64,000 bases of DNA from Sipunculus nudus (Eukaryota; Annelida; Sipuncula; Golfingiida; Sipunculidae), in NCBI GenBank assembly GCA_026874595.1, contig CM049320.1, positions 108,001 through 172,000 on the forward strand, in the 5' to 3' direction. The translations under genes were made by a program, and so were the position numbers. The notes beneath the pieces are model-generated. The model was not told where the DNA came from and did no database searches. It worked only from the letters and a program-made list of their open reading frames with translations. Positions 48,808 to 57,955 of this stretch are shown in pieces. Each line of letters opens with the position of its first letter. Position 1 is the first letter of the stretch.

Positions 48808-50107
48808 CCATTTACGTTTGGTACGTCTGGTAAACAAGTATGATTCATAACCACATTATTACAGCAAAATATAGACGGCCTTGACGCTGGTGCTTAGCTG
48901 ATACATGAAAACCAGGATGTTATCGCGTTCATGCTGCTGTGACTAACCACTCAGGACATTGACCGAATGCTTGCGGTCTGGTTTTTCCGATGTTTGCGCA
49001 GTTGTTGTGACACATTTGTCCTTGAGTCACAGTCTGGGCGACATGTCTTATCTCCTGTAAAAAGTTGTTTACGCAGACGTACATTGACACGGTATGACGT
49101 GATTTCTCTAGAAAAGGAAGTGAAAACAAAACTTGCACCGGGTGCACTGCTGATTCGTACATCTGATTCGTGGAAACTATATATAAAATATTGTTATTCC
49201 CATGTTTCGGCCGTGACTCATTTACCGACAGGACGTTGACCCAGTTACGTTTGGTACGTCTGGTAAACAGGTATGATTCATAACCACATGACTACAGTAA
49301 AAAATAGACGGCCTTGACGCTGGTGCTTAGCTGGTACATACAAACCAGGATGTTATCGCGTTCATGCTGCTGTGACTAACCGCTCAGGACATTGACCGAA
49401 TGCTTGCGGTCTGGTTTTTCCGATGTTTGCGCAGTTGTTGTGACACATTTGTCCTTGAGTCACAGTCTGGGCGACATGTCTTATCTCCTGTAAAAAGTTG
49501 TTTACGCAGACGTACATTGACACGGTATGACGTGATTTCTCTAGAAAAGGAAGTGAAAACAAAACTTGCACCGGGTGCACTGCTGATTCGTACATCTGAT
49601 TCGTGGAAACTATATATAAAAAATTGTTATTCCCATGTTTCGGCCGTGACTCATTTACCGACAGGACGTTGACCCAGTTACGTTTGGTACGTCTGGTAAA
49701 CAGGTATGATTCACAACCACATGACTACAGTAAAAAATAGACGGCCTTGACGCTGGTGCTTAGCTGGTACATAAAAACCAGGATGTTATCGCGTTCATGC
49801 TGCTGTGACTAACCGCTCAGGACATTGACCGAATGCTTGCGGTCTGGTTTTTCCGATGTTTGCGCAGTTGTTGTGACACATTTGTCCTTGAGTCACAGTC
49901 TGGGCGACATGTCTTATCTCCTGTAAAAAGTTGTTTGCGCAGACGTACATTGACACGGTATGACGTGATTTCTCTAGAAAAGGAAGTGAAAACAAAACTT
50001 GCACCGGGTGCACTGCTGATTCGTACATCTGATTCGTGGAAACTATATATAAAATATTGTTATTCCCATGTTTTGGCCGTGACTCATTTACCGACAGGAC
50101 GTTGAAC
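48808..50107. repeat. Three 433-bp tandem repeats
   Basis: Three nearly identical units (about 48,808-49,241, 49,242-49,674, 49,675-50,107) differ at only a few bases. Each carries TTACGTTTGGTACGTCTGG, GTCCTTGAGTCACAGTC, GTATGACGTGATTTC, AACTATATATAAAA and a TTTACCGACAGGACG end. A degraded fourth copy follows at 50,108-50,250 and leads into the TATA box of the next gene. Each unit opens frames of 90 residues (+) and 77 residues (-), but these have no domain. A promoter, enhancer or origin role is more likely than coding. Confidence 0.92.
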
Positions 50108-51677
50108 CGGATGTTTTCGGGTGGGTTTTCCATAGCTTTTAACGATTTTGTTTTGACACGTTTGTCCTTGAGTGAAAGTATCGCGGTTATCAGATATATG
50201 TAAAAAGTTGTTTTGTTCATGTTGGAATTTCCACAGTATTACGTAATGTCTGGGTTACTGGCTATAAAAGCTCAGCAGTACCAAACATTCAGCAGAACCT
50301 GCCACGCACTGCTACCAGCCGGTTGAAACTGCTGCTGCTGTTGCTATTCTCTACATTACAAAAGCAGTCTTCAGCGACATGGGCTCTCGTTCGAAAACGG
50401 CAGATATGTCCGCTCGTTCAACGAAGAGAAACTCGCAACCATTGGCGAACTACAGTGGTGGTGATGTGTTCGCGCCGCTTCTATCAGGCGTAGAATGCAA
50501 AGAGAAAAGCCGGATCTCTACAATGACGGCGCCTCTGATGAACGACAACATACTCACCGTGCGCAGCATTGGACTGACGGTGAGGAAATGTTCCGACAAG
50601 GGTAATCCGGTGAACAGGCGTATCACGCCCGAGTTATTCGACGACTGTTGCGATCTGGCCTGGCTGCGCACGCTCATCTATTACGGGGAGCTGTTGGGAG
50701 CGAGCCTGGACGACTGGAGCCGGTTGTACATGTTCTTCATATGCGACCTCGCCCTGTGTCAATCGGACAAGTCCCTGCCCGCGTTTCCATGCTTTATGAA
50801 GAACACGGCGGACATGTTCCTGCGTTTCCGATACAATCACTTCCCCTACCTGATGACCGACAACGAGGAGCTGTTTCCGGATTTCCACCGATCCCAATCC
50901 ATCTCAAAGCTCTTCGGTTTGGAGTATTTCGTCACGGTGCTCACCACAGAGGAACGGCACCTTTCTCTGGCTGAAAATTTCCGCCGGACATTGCGTGGAG
51001 ATGATCACATTTTGAGCGAGGCCGACGCAGACGAAAGCAAGCTTCTGTGCAATGCGATCGGCGAAGCCATCCGCTGCGTGACAGACAGACTCATCAACAG
51101 GGAGCAAAAGGGCAGCGATTTGATCCCGCTGCAAGAGGACATCAACCGCGTGGCAAAGGAACTGTGCCGCTCAACAGTTTTCGCACACGAGCAGGCCTTG
51201 CATGACCTGTATGTGCGTGTACATTCTTGCCTCAAGAAAATGGAGAAAGCAGCCAAAAGCCCTCCCACATACGGCCTGTACACCGGTAAATCGCGCGAAC
51301 GGTGTGTCCTGAAAAGCTCGAAGAAAGGGGCGATACCGTTTACGCTGGTGCCGTATGGCCTGCAAGACGATGCGGGTACGTTTGATCAGGGAGCAACAAC
51401 AGCCAGTGTCACGGATGATACCGCCGACCCCGTTTCCTCTGAACCGTCTGCAGCTGTCGATGCCGCCACCCTGAACGTACAAGCTGAACAGTGGGTGAAA
51501 GAAAATGCCGGTCATACGACAGTTGAAGTCCAGGATCAACAGGGGAGTCCCGACGGTGCGACAACAGGAAGAAATCACGCCGAGCTCGGGAAGCGGAAAC
51601 GCGGTCCGTGTCACGCTGCTGACGGTCAACCAAGGTTCAGCGCCCCGAGGAAGCGCATACGCATCGATGATACGCCA
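50094..51677 (+). repeat. Inverted repeat, left arm (inner part)
   Basis: Mirrored by 62,417-64,000: the paired coordinates sum to 114,094 throughout, with no indel seen and apparently no mismatch in the stretches I compared. The inner boundary is exact, because both arms share CGCATCGATGATACGCCA and then diverge. The outer end is not visible, since the right arm runs off the window. If the mirror continues, the arm reaches at least part of the 433-bp repeats and possibly the CARD genes. Confidence 0.97.
50239..50270 (+). promoter_or_regulatory. Promoter of the inverted-repeat gene (left copy)
   Basis: The palindrome TTACGTAA (50,239-50,246), a bZIP-type site, is followed 16 bases later by TATAAAAG (50,263-50,270). 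The ATG is about 110 bases downstream. The mirrored copy is at 63,824-63,855. As it sits inside the inverted repeat, both gene copies share the same promoter. Confidence 0.7.
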
Positions 51678-51686
51678 GCACAATGA
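50379..51686 (+). CDS. Inverted-repeat gene, left copy, truncated at the junction (435 aa)
   Basis: Residues 1-433 are identical to the 794-aa product at 61,331-63,715. The arm then ends and two unrelated residues and a TGA follow. The shared part is mostly globular (rich in Leu/Phe/Tyr at about 75-210), then becomes low-complexity and acidic. Basic clusters KRKR (405-408) and PRKRIR (423-428) look like a bipartite nuclear-localisation signal and are kept here, while the C-terminal acidic and coiled-coil parts of the long form are lost. It is unclear whether the short form is made or used. The stop overlaps the next ATG by four bases (ATGA). Position and promoter recall diploid immediate-early regulators of herpesviruses, but no sequence family was recognised. 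Confidence 0.8.
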   Translation: MGSRSKTADMSARSTKRNSQPLANYSGGDVFAPLLSGVECKEKSRISTMTAPLMNDNILTVRSIGLTVRKCSDKGNPVNRRITPELFDDCCDLAWLRTLIYYGELLGASLDDWSRLYMFFICDLALCQSDKSLPAFPCFMKNTADMFLRFRYNHFPYLMTDNEELFPDFHRSQSISKLFGLEYFVTVLTTEERHLSLAENFRRTLRGDDHILSEADADESKLLCNAIGEAIRCVTDRLINREQKGSDLIPLQEDINRVAKELCRSTVFAHEQALHDLYVRVHSCLKKMEKAAKSPPTYGLYTGKSRERCVLKSSKKGAIPFTLVPYGLQDDAGTFDQGATTASVTDDTADPVSSEPSAAVDAATLNVQAEQWVKENAGHTTVEVQDQQGSPDGATTGRNHAELGKRKRGPCHAADGQPRFSAPRKRIRIDDTPAQ

Positions 51687-53164
51687 CAGCTGTTAAACCA
51701 CGTCAGGATAACCAACAGATGGCCGCGTGTGTCACGGTGGCTACAGCGAGGGACTTATTCAAAAAGACAGCTCGAAATAACCGACACTCATCCTGGGACA
51801 CTCAAACACAATTCTACCCTTTAGATAACACGGTTTTCCGCATATCAGCTGTACCGGCAGCCAGTCTGCGTATGAAAACAACAAACGGTGGCCTTTACAG
51901 AACGGAAACTGCATTATGCACGGACGGGGTCTTCCTAAAAAACGCCGTCGACATTTCTGGTGACGTGAGCCACATTACGCTGAAAACATTTGAGGGTATC
52001 ACGTTCGAATACGACGACGACACCGGCTTGATAAAACCATCCACCAAAACGAAACTGGAGGCTGCAAAAAAGATTGTCACAGATGAAACAGCCCAAACAC
52101 TGTGGTTTCCCCTGCCCTTGTCCCTAGAAGTGATGGACGTAAACATGTGCGAAACCCTAACGGAAAATAAAGGAAAATTGATTGGAAAGGATATACCACG
52201 GTACAACGGGTGTGACATGCAGCCGGACATATACCTTTACGCTGCGGCACATCACCCAGTTCAGCGAGACGGCATTCACTCGCGCCGCGTAGCACTTTCA
52301 CAGTTGAGCCCGGAGGCCAGGGTGATGATAACACCTGTACAACAGACATATGCAACAGCAGCCGGTATATGCGCTCTTGCAAAGCAGGCAGGTCATGCCA
52401 CCCTGGGTTGCATGGTGCTGCAACACGACAAAGTGGAAACAGAACACCTGTTCGCAGCCACCCCTGCGAGTATATGGCTCAGACAGGGACCCGTGCACAC
52501 GCAAGAGACGATCAACGACACTCACAGTGGCACGATCGTGCAAGAAATGCTCCGTTTTTCTGAAACCAAGATGGGCACATCAGGCCTCGTTGTGCCGCAC
52601 GCCATGTTCACAGGAAACCGCACAGACGGGGCATACCACCCAAGGGTCTCCTGGCAAGGCATCGACAGGAACGCACGAAACATAACATCTGACGTGGCTA
52701 CGTTGTACGTGGAAAGTGCAAAGGCGTACGGGAGCAGTCTCGCCGGAAAGATGACCGCAAGCTCCACAGGCGCAGATCCCCTGCAAAAGACAGCCGGTTA
52801 CGTTCAAGGACACAGCGCCTATTGGCCAGAGAGGGACGCGGGTCGCGGCCAGGCAGAAAAGTCCACAACCGATATACTGTTGGTGCCTACTTGCATGCCA
52901 CTGGAAGCGTTCTGCAACGTCGTGGACGTGCGTAACCCTGGCAAGTCGGACGCTTTTCAAGACTGTGCCAACCGGATGACCCGCTCCATGTTTTTCACGG
53001 GGGAGGCTTCCGGTTTCAGCAACCCGTGGGCATCATTGCCGTTCTCCTTGGCTTACGTAGGACATTCACAGACGAGTGTAGGGGAACTGTTGCGCATGCC
53101 TCAGACGATTGCTGAGAGGTCACCCGTTCACAACGGACTGGACCGCGGCCTGACCGAACTGTAA
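51683..53164 (+). CDS. 493-aa protein of unknown function
   Basis: The largest complete gene confined to the unique segment. No signal peptide, membrane segment or low-complexity region is seen. It reads as one globular protein, with stretches such as FYPLDNTVFRISAVPAASLR near the start and PWASLPFSLAYVG near the end. It might be structural, for example a capsid or tegument component, but nothing in the sequence proves it. The ATG lies just inside the unique region and overlaps the stop of the preceding gene by four bases, so either a bicistronic message or a promoter buried in the upstream coding sequence is needed. Its 3' end overlaps the convergent lectin gene by 37 bases. Confidence 0.75.
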   Translation: MTAVKPRQDNQQMAACVTVATARDLFKKTARNNRHSSWDTQTQFYPLDNTVFRISAVPAASLRMKTTNGGLYRTETALCTDGVFLKNAVDISGDVSHITLKTFEGITFEYDDDTGLIKPSTKTKLEAAKKIVTDETAQTLWFPLPLSLEVMDVNMCETLTENKGKLIGKDIPRYNGCDMQPDIYLYAAAHHPVQRDGIHSRRVALSQLSPEARVMITPVQQTYATAAGICALAKQAGHATLGCMVLQHDKVETEHLFAATPASIWLRQGPVHTQETINDTHSGTIVQEMLRFSETKMGTSGLVVPHAMFTGNRTDGAYHPRVSWQGIDRNARNITSDVATLYVESAKAYGSSLAGKMTASSTGADPLQKTAGYVQGHSAYWPERDAGRGQAEKSTTDILLVPTCMPLEAFCNVVDVRNPGKSDAFQDCANRMTRSMFFTGEASGFSNPWASLPFSLAYVGHSQTSVGELLRMPQTIAERSPVHNGLDRGLTEL

Positions 53165-53643
53165 TGTCCTGAAAACCACAGAGGACACCCGGTAGCGGTA
53201 GGCAGTTCGCAGACATAACCAAAGTCAACGTCGCGTCCATTGCAGTAAAAGGGGAGGAGGGTGTTCCCCCTAGGTCTCAACAGAGCGCAATGTTTCCCCG
53301 GCATATTGTACACCTGGCGTATAGTACCGCAGAAACGATAACGGCCAGACACGCGCCACTGTTTGAGCAACTTCCCTTTCAGAGAGATCCATGATTCCGT
53401 AACACCAGCGCTGCTCATAAAGGCAGTCAGTCTTTCATGAAACGCTACAGCGTCTGACACATTGTCGGGTACAGGCAGGGCCCACGTCTCCCCTCCTAAG
53501 ATACTGCACGCGTGCCCGGCTTCAGCGTTTGTCACCGACAACCCGAGAGAACGGAACGCTGGATGTGGACGGCCAGCTGACGTAGTGACGAACAACAACA
53601 AATACAGCAGATGGAAACGTAGCATGATGATACGGAACAGCAT
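53128..53643 (-). CDS. Secreted C-type-lectin-like protein, 171 aa
   Basis: An N-terminal signal peptide (hydrophobic core FHLLYLLLFVTTSAG, cleavage near residue 24) precedes a single C-type-lectin-like domain with AEAGHACSILGG, TESWISLKG, KQWRVSG, HCALL and a final VCEL cysteine. Acidic EPN/QPD-type calcium-sugar residues are not evident, so it may bind protein rather than sugar. The domain closely resembles the first lectin domain of the neighbour at 54,065-55,192, so the two arose by duplication. There is no C-terminal membrane anchor, so it is likely secreted. TATATAAAG on the minus strand at about 53,785-53,794 is the probable promoter. The second ATG (53,625) is also possible. Confidence 0.82.
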   Translation of the reverse strand: MLFRIIMLRFHLLYLLLFVTTSAGRPHPAFRSLGLSVTNAEAGHACSILGGETWALPVPDNVSDAVAFHERLTAFMSSAGVTESWISLKGKLLKQWRVSGRYRFCGTIRQVYNMPGKHCALLRPRGNTLLPFYCNGRDVDFGYVCELPTATGCPLWFSGHYSSVRPRSSPL

Positions 53644-53784
53644 TCACACACCGAGAGAACTTGTTCTAGCATAGAACAAGCGTAACACGTAACAACACTT
53701 ACTGCAACAGAGGCTTCGGTCCGACGGAACACCAGGCTGCTGTGAAGACTGGGCGAATATGATTCAAATCTCCGGCAGACCTGA

Positions 53785-53794
53785 TCTTTATATA
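53785..53794 (-). promoter_or_regulatory. TATA box of the single-lectin gene
   Basis: CTATATAAAG on the minus strand, about 145 bases before the ATG. It is further away than in the other genes, so a longer leader or another start is possible. The rest of the gap 53,650-54,060 holds nothing recognisable. Confidence 0.5.
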
Positions 53795-54064
53795 GCTGCG
53801 TGATGCAACAGTCGTCGTGTCAGGTTCGTGACATTGCGTCATGTTACACCCCGGGAATGTTTCGGGAAAAACCAGGTTTAATTTTCGTTACAGCATCAGG
53901 AGTGTTAAAACATCCGCCTCACCGAAAAAAAAATTGAAATATCTGATAAGCAAGTGATTTACATGCGTCACGTTGTGTCATGTTACTTCCTGGGTAATAT
54001 CTTCCGCGCATGTGAATCCCCATACGGGGGCGTATTGTTTTTTATGACCCTTCCGTCTGATGTT

Positions 54065-55192
54065 TTAGATTGACGTAATGATACTGACGCACAGTGATAG
54101 ACATGTACGTATGATAACGGCGTGCGATATAGAGCGGTGTGATGACGCGGTAGAATATGTCCCAGTAGCAGTACCAGTATCCGATGCGTTGTGCGGGTAA
54201 CGTGTAGGCACGTTGACCATTGCGCCATTACGTCTTGTCGATAGAGAACGATGACTCATGCAGACGATTTGATGGCGGCTTTCGCAGTCCACAGCTTCCC
54301 AGAAATATCCGTCTGGGTATTTCCTTACTACGGCACAGTTTTTCCCGGTGGCAGGTCGTTGTCTGTACCAAAAGTACATGTCGGGAACCGCAGTCCGGTT
54401 TCCAGGCAGACGGTATTGCCAAACGTGGTTCACCAGGTCCACCCAGTATTCCGTTGCACCGGATATCTGAGATGTTATGAACTTATTCAGCGCTTTAGCT
54501 TCCTCCCCATTATGAACCACGGCCAAGCGTGCCCCTATGTAAACGCCCATGCTTTTAGCCTCAAACCAACTTGCGGCGCCACGCAATATCGCGTAGCACG
54601 GTCCGTACTGTCCGTTGCAGAGATTACTGAAGAACAGATGGCTAGAAGACGGTACAACGCATACAAACATTTTGACGTCGTCATTACACGACTCACTCAC
54701 AGCAGCTTCATATCGAGATTGTATTCTGGCGCAGTGTCTGTGTTGCTCCCCGTTATGCTGTACCCTGCCTTTGAAAGGTTTCGTCCCGGACACCCGCCAT
54801 TCTTTGAGCTTGTTCCCTTTCAGCGAAATCCACGCTTCGGAAATACCAGCACTGTTCATGAAATCAGTCAATTCTGTGTGGAACGATAACCCGTCATGGC
54901 TGTCATCCGGTGCAGGCAGGTACCACCTGCCATCCTGTAACATACCGCACGCATACTGGGCCTCGCTGTTTGTCAGATTGATGTCGAAGAATCTGAATAC
55001 ATGGTACGGAGAAGGCGCAGCCGATCTCGGAGTCACATAGGTTGCCAGACATAGGTCACTGTACAGTACAAAAAATAAAGTAAGCCGGAGGATACACCCC
55101 ATCAATACAAAAAACAGTACCAAATGGTAAGCAAACCTCTGCGAACACGAAATCCAGTCACCACCAGCGGCACCCATGCCTGTCCTTCTCAC
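54065..55192 (-). CDS. Double C-type-lectin-like membrane protein, 375 aa
   Basis: A strongly hydrophobic stretch (about 21-45) serves as a signal peptide or anchor. Lectin-like domain 1 covers about 66-185 (SEAQYACGML, SEAWISLKG, KEWRVSG, MFVCVV). Domain 2 covers about 190-318 and is more canonical, with WFEAKSMGVYIGARLAVV, TEYWVDLVN, CAVVRKYPDGYFWEAVDC and a final IVCM. Domain 2 lacks the EPN/QPD and WND calcium-binding triplets in standard form. A Ser/Thr-rich stalk (about 319-356) and a short hydrophobic C-terminus (VIIRTCLSLCVSIITSI) follow, so it may be a type I membrane protein. The likely role is at the virion or infected-cell surface; ligands are unknown. TATATAA lies at 55,233-55,239. 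Confidence 0.82.
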   Translation of the reverse strand: MRRTGMGAAGGDWISCSQRFAYHLVLFFVLMGCILRLTLFFVLYSDLCLATYVTPRSAAPSPYHVFRFFDINLTNSEAQYACGMLQDGRWYLPAPDDSHDGLSFHTELTDFMNSAGISEAWISLKGNKLKEWRVSGTKPFKGRVQHNGEQHRHCARIQSRYEAAVSESCNDDVKMFVCVVPSSSHLFFSNLCNGQYGPCYAILRGAASWFEAKSMGVYIGARLAVVHNGEEAKALNKFITSQISGATEYWVDLVNHVWQYRLPGNRTAVPDMYFWYRQRPATGKNCAVVRKYPDGYFWEAVDCESRHQIVCMSHRSLSTRRNGAMVNVPTRYPHNASDTGTATGTYSTASSHRSISHAVIIRTCLSLCVSIITSI

Positions 55193-55232
55193 AAGACCGT
55201 GCGCATGTGGCGTTCATGCTACCCGTTGATGG

Positions 55233-55239
55233 TTATATA
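55233..55239 (-). promoter_or_regulatory. TATA box of the double-lectin gene
   Basis: TATATAA on the minus strand about 41 bases before the ATG, next to TCACGTGTGA, which contains a CACGTG E-box. Confidence 0.6.
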
Positions 55240-56082
55240 GTCACGTGTGATGACGTTTACACGCGAAGGAGGGGATGACACACGTGTGGCAGAAACGTTA
55301 ACATAATACCATCAGCAAGCATACATTGCGCGTATCCAAATATAGTTTTTTTTCTGAATCTGTGATGACGCACACGGATCAACATGCGGTCCAGTTGGTA
55401 TCAACTTCGTTCTTAAAGATAGTTGGACGGTTGCCGTTGCCGAGTTTCATACATTAACCGGAGGAGTAGAACAAATATCTAAGGGGAACCCTGATGCAAC
55501 GCGTTGTGACAGAGCTGCACGGTTAAATATGGACATCAGCTAAGAGACCGTGATGGGAACAAACAAAATTGAAAACATGTGGTGCCATCCAGTGAGAACT
55601 CTGTTACCATCCTGTTATTTCAGATAGTGACGTGTACCAGATCACATGGTATCTTATAGATAATTTATTTACACACGCACTTACATACACACACACACAC
55701 ACATAGCATAAAACCCATCATAGTCTGATACAATACAGGATGCAATTCAGTTATGCCTTTTTATTACGTGTCATATAGATTACAGTATAAACAAAAACAA
55801 ATCACATGCACAACAACCTGTTATACAAAACCTTATTGCCTGGAGAGCTGGCTGTGACGTTAGGTCCGTTATGAAACACGTCCCGTACGTTAATCCCACG
55901 TTTCAAACAGTCATATATATGCGTGCATTGTATAAAAATGCTACATCGTTGCGTATGCTCAAAGACCAAACAATCAGTTCTTTCGAAAAATCCCGAATAC
56001 ACGAGTTAATATCAGCATCTGGACCTCCAACACTTCCAGCGTTTGATGTGTATATACAGTGCCTTAGACGGGGCGTACATGC
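55240..56082. other. Intergenic gap
   Basis: No gene is recognised. It contains a short (CA)n tract (about 55,685-55,703) and, on the minus strand, AATAAA at 55,760-55,765, which may end the transcript of the tandem death-fold gene on its right. Small frames on both strands have no domain. Confidence 0.55.
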
Positions 56083-56757
56083 TTACGAACGGTTGTTCAC
56101 ATTGTCCACCAGCATGGGACGATCGAGATGTTTCATACCTTGTTTATAAAAATCCGACACATGCGCGTGGTAATGGCCGCGCAGCAACTCCATGGCAGCA
56201 TCAAGTTCATATACACCGTTGTTATCAAGAAGGAGGTACAGGAGTGTTCTGGCTTGGGCCGTGTTAATCCTGTGAACACGTATCTGCTCGACCATGTTGT
56301 CGTTGATAAACCCTCGCGCAGCAAGTACATCAACTACGTCGCTATGCAGCACGTCTAATTTGTCGGCCATACCGGGAAGTATTTTGTAAAAACTGTCATT
56401 CCAAGACGAAGACACCTTAGCCGGAGGCGAACCGTGTGGTCGAGCCTTTTTCTCATCCCGACTCAGTGCTTTCATGCGATCTTGATACATCCGCAAAACG
56501 TCTGGGTGATGACGCCCTATAATTTTCATAGCTTTGTCAAGCCTTCTGGGAGTGTTCGTATCCGCCAGTGTGTGCAGCAACAGTTCGGCTTGTTCCGAAT
56601 TAGTCATCTTCGCCCTGACATTATCCAGCTCGTCCCTGTCGAGAAACCCCTCTGCCAACAGCTCGTCAGGCAGCAGACTCTGTTTCACGTACAGTGCAGA
56701 TGCCAAACGGGGCAGTATGCCGTAAAACGTCTCGTGCCAATGTGAAGAACAAGCCAT
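56083..56757 (-). CDS. Tandem death-fold (CARD-like) protein, 224 aa
   Basis: Two repeats of about 90 residues (about 10-95 and 118-212). Each starts with a FYGILPRLA/FYKILPGMA motif and continues through a helical bundle: ELLAEGFLDRDELDNVRAK with EQAELLLHTL in the first, and DVLAARGFINDNMVEQIRVH with AQARTLLYLL in the second. The pattern fits CARD or a related death fold. It is a separate lineage from the CARD genes at 44-48 kb, which have a YLSxxP lead. A short basic linker (DEKKARPHG) joins the repeats. It is likely to interact with host apoptotic or inflammasome-type adaptors. TATAAAAG at 56,812-56,819, 55 bases upstream, supports the start. Confidence 0.78.
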   Translation of the reverse strand: MACSSHWHETFYGILPRLASALYVKQSLLPDELLAEGFLDRDELDNVRAKMTNSEQAELLLHTLADTNTPRRLDKAMKIIGRHHPDVLRMYQDRMKALSRDEKKARPHGSPPAKVSSSWNDSFYKILPGMADKLDVLHSDVVDVLAARGFINDNMVEQIRVHRINTAQARTLLYLLLDNNGVYELDAAMELLRGHYHAHVSDFYKQGMKHLDRPMLVDNVNNRS

Positions 56758-56811
56758 GGTCGTGGTAGGGCTCCCACAGGAATTGTGCCTGGCAACTAGA
56801 CATCACCGCAG

Positions 56812-56819
56812 CTTTTATA
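56812..56819 (-). promoter_or_regulatory. TATA box of the tandem death-fold gene
   Basis: TATAAAAG on the minus strand, 55 bases before the ATG at 56,757, matching the spacing of the CARD genes. The gap 56,820-57,110 has nothing else recognisable. Confidence 0.6.
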
Positions 56820-57110
56820 TGTTTTCGAACATGTACAGTCCAGGCAGTGCGCATGCCTGGATGTTGACGGGATAGGCTCAAAATTGTTTACCAAATTCAA
56901 ATGTGAGTAACGGCAGAGCTCATGTGACATAACAAAAAATGGCCTCATTTCAAGGTCAGTCCACTGCATGAGCGAAGATACGTTTCTGAGATGCATTATC
57001 CCACGCGACATGAACACATATAGATATAAAAAACCACAATGAGGAGATGTATGCACTGGTGTCATTGTGTGTGACGTACGCTGTCAGATATCGGGTACAC
57101 AATGACGCTT

Positions 57111-57656
57111 TCACGAGAAAGAACCAAGTGACACACAACAGCAACGAGAGGTTACATTCCTCGTTTGGTATCGGCTACATGGGCAGTAATTTAAACACAG
57201 CAGACCCCTGTGGAAATCGCTGTCAGCGTGAGACACTCGGTACTCTTTGCTAAAGAAGCAGTACAATATGTACACAGCCAGGCATCGGGCTTCAGCCGTC
57301 GGGACCATGCGTGTAAGGTTCACTGTGATCGAAGGGCATATCCTGTGCCAGCTGACCCACGGTTCCGTTTTATACACAGCCGTCAAAGTAGCCTCATCAA
57401 GTGTGATCCCGTACCCTCTCCCGATATCAGTTATCATACTCAAGCAGAGGCTGGGTGGCCACGGGTCCACGCCGTCAACCAGTTCCACGCACTGCCACGA
57501 TCTGGGAAATACATCAGTTGATCTGTCGTCAAGGACTTTGATCTTCTTCAAAAGTAGCTCCGCGTGACCCATCAAATTGTCCATCAGATATGTCATTTCG
57601 TTCTTGTCGCACAACCTGCTGGTTAACTGGTCGTCGGCTGGGAGCGAATGCATCAC
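57111..57656 (-). CDS. Possible degenerate death-fold protein, 181 aa
   Basis: The N-terminal part (about 8-50: LTSRLCDKNEMTYLMDNL, then HAELLLKKIKVL) can be laid over helices 3-5 of the neighbouring tandem death-fold protein (LLAEGFLDRDELDN, then QAELLLHTL). The family match stops there. The middle (about 75-130) is globular and unfamiliar, and the end is unusually cysteine-rich (CLNYCPC, RCCCVS). It may be a diverged CARD-like protein or an unrelated one. It sits head to tail with the other minus-strand genes. No clear TATA lies close by, although TA-rich DNA at 57,813-57,831 is about 160 bases upstream. Confidence 0.5.
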   Translation of the reverse strand: MMHSLPADDQLTSRLCDKNEMTYLMDNLMGHAELLLKKIKVLDDRSTDVFPRSWQCVELVDGVDPWPPSLCLSMITDIGRGYGITLDEATLTAVYKTEPWVSWHRICPSITVNLTRMVPTAEARCLAVYILYCFFSKEYRVSHADSDFHRGLLCLNYCPCSRYQTRNVTSRCCCVSLGSFS

Positions 57657-57955
57657 GCTGTGTCCGAAGTATAATCAAGAATGAGCACACGTCCGCAACT
57701 GTTGGGTACGTCAAACACAATGTGTTGCGTGGGCGTGGCTTGAATGGGATGCATGTATTCGGAAGGTCTCACCCGCCATGAAACAAGGGGTGACGGCTTC
57801 TCAAGCTCACATGAATATATATATATATATGTATATGAGGGGTGACGGGTTGAAATGTGGTTAAACAGGGTTCGTCCCTGGCATGATCTTAATACGTTTG
57901 CTGGTAATCTGCTTTTTCATCGCTGCTCGATAACTGTCTGCGTGTTTGCATGTAT

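Noticed and set aside
48967-50105. Three identical 90-residue plus-strand frames and three 77-residue minus-strand frames
   Set aside because: They repeat with the 433-bp unit, overlap each other antisense and have no domain; a regulatory role fits better.
50450-51683. Overlapping antisense and alternate-frame ORFs within the inverted-repeat gene
   Set aside because: They are shadows of the long frame, mirrored in the other arm, with no domain signature.
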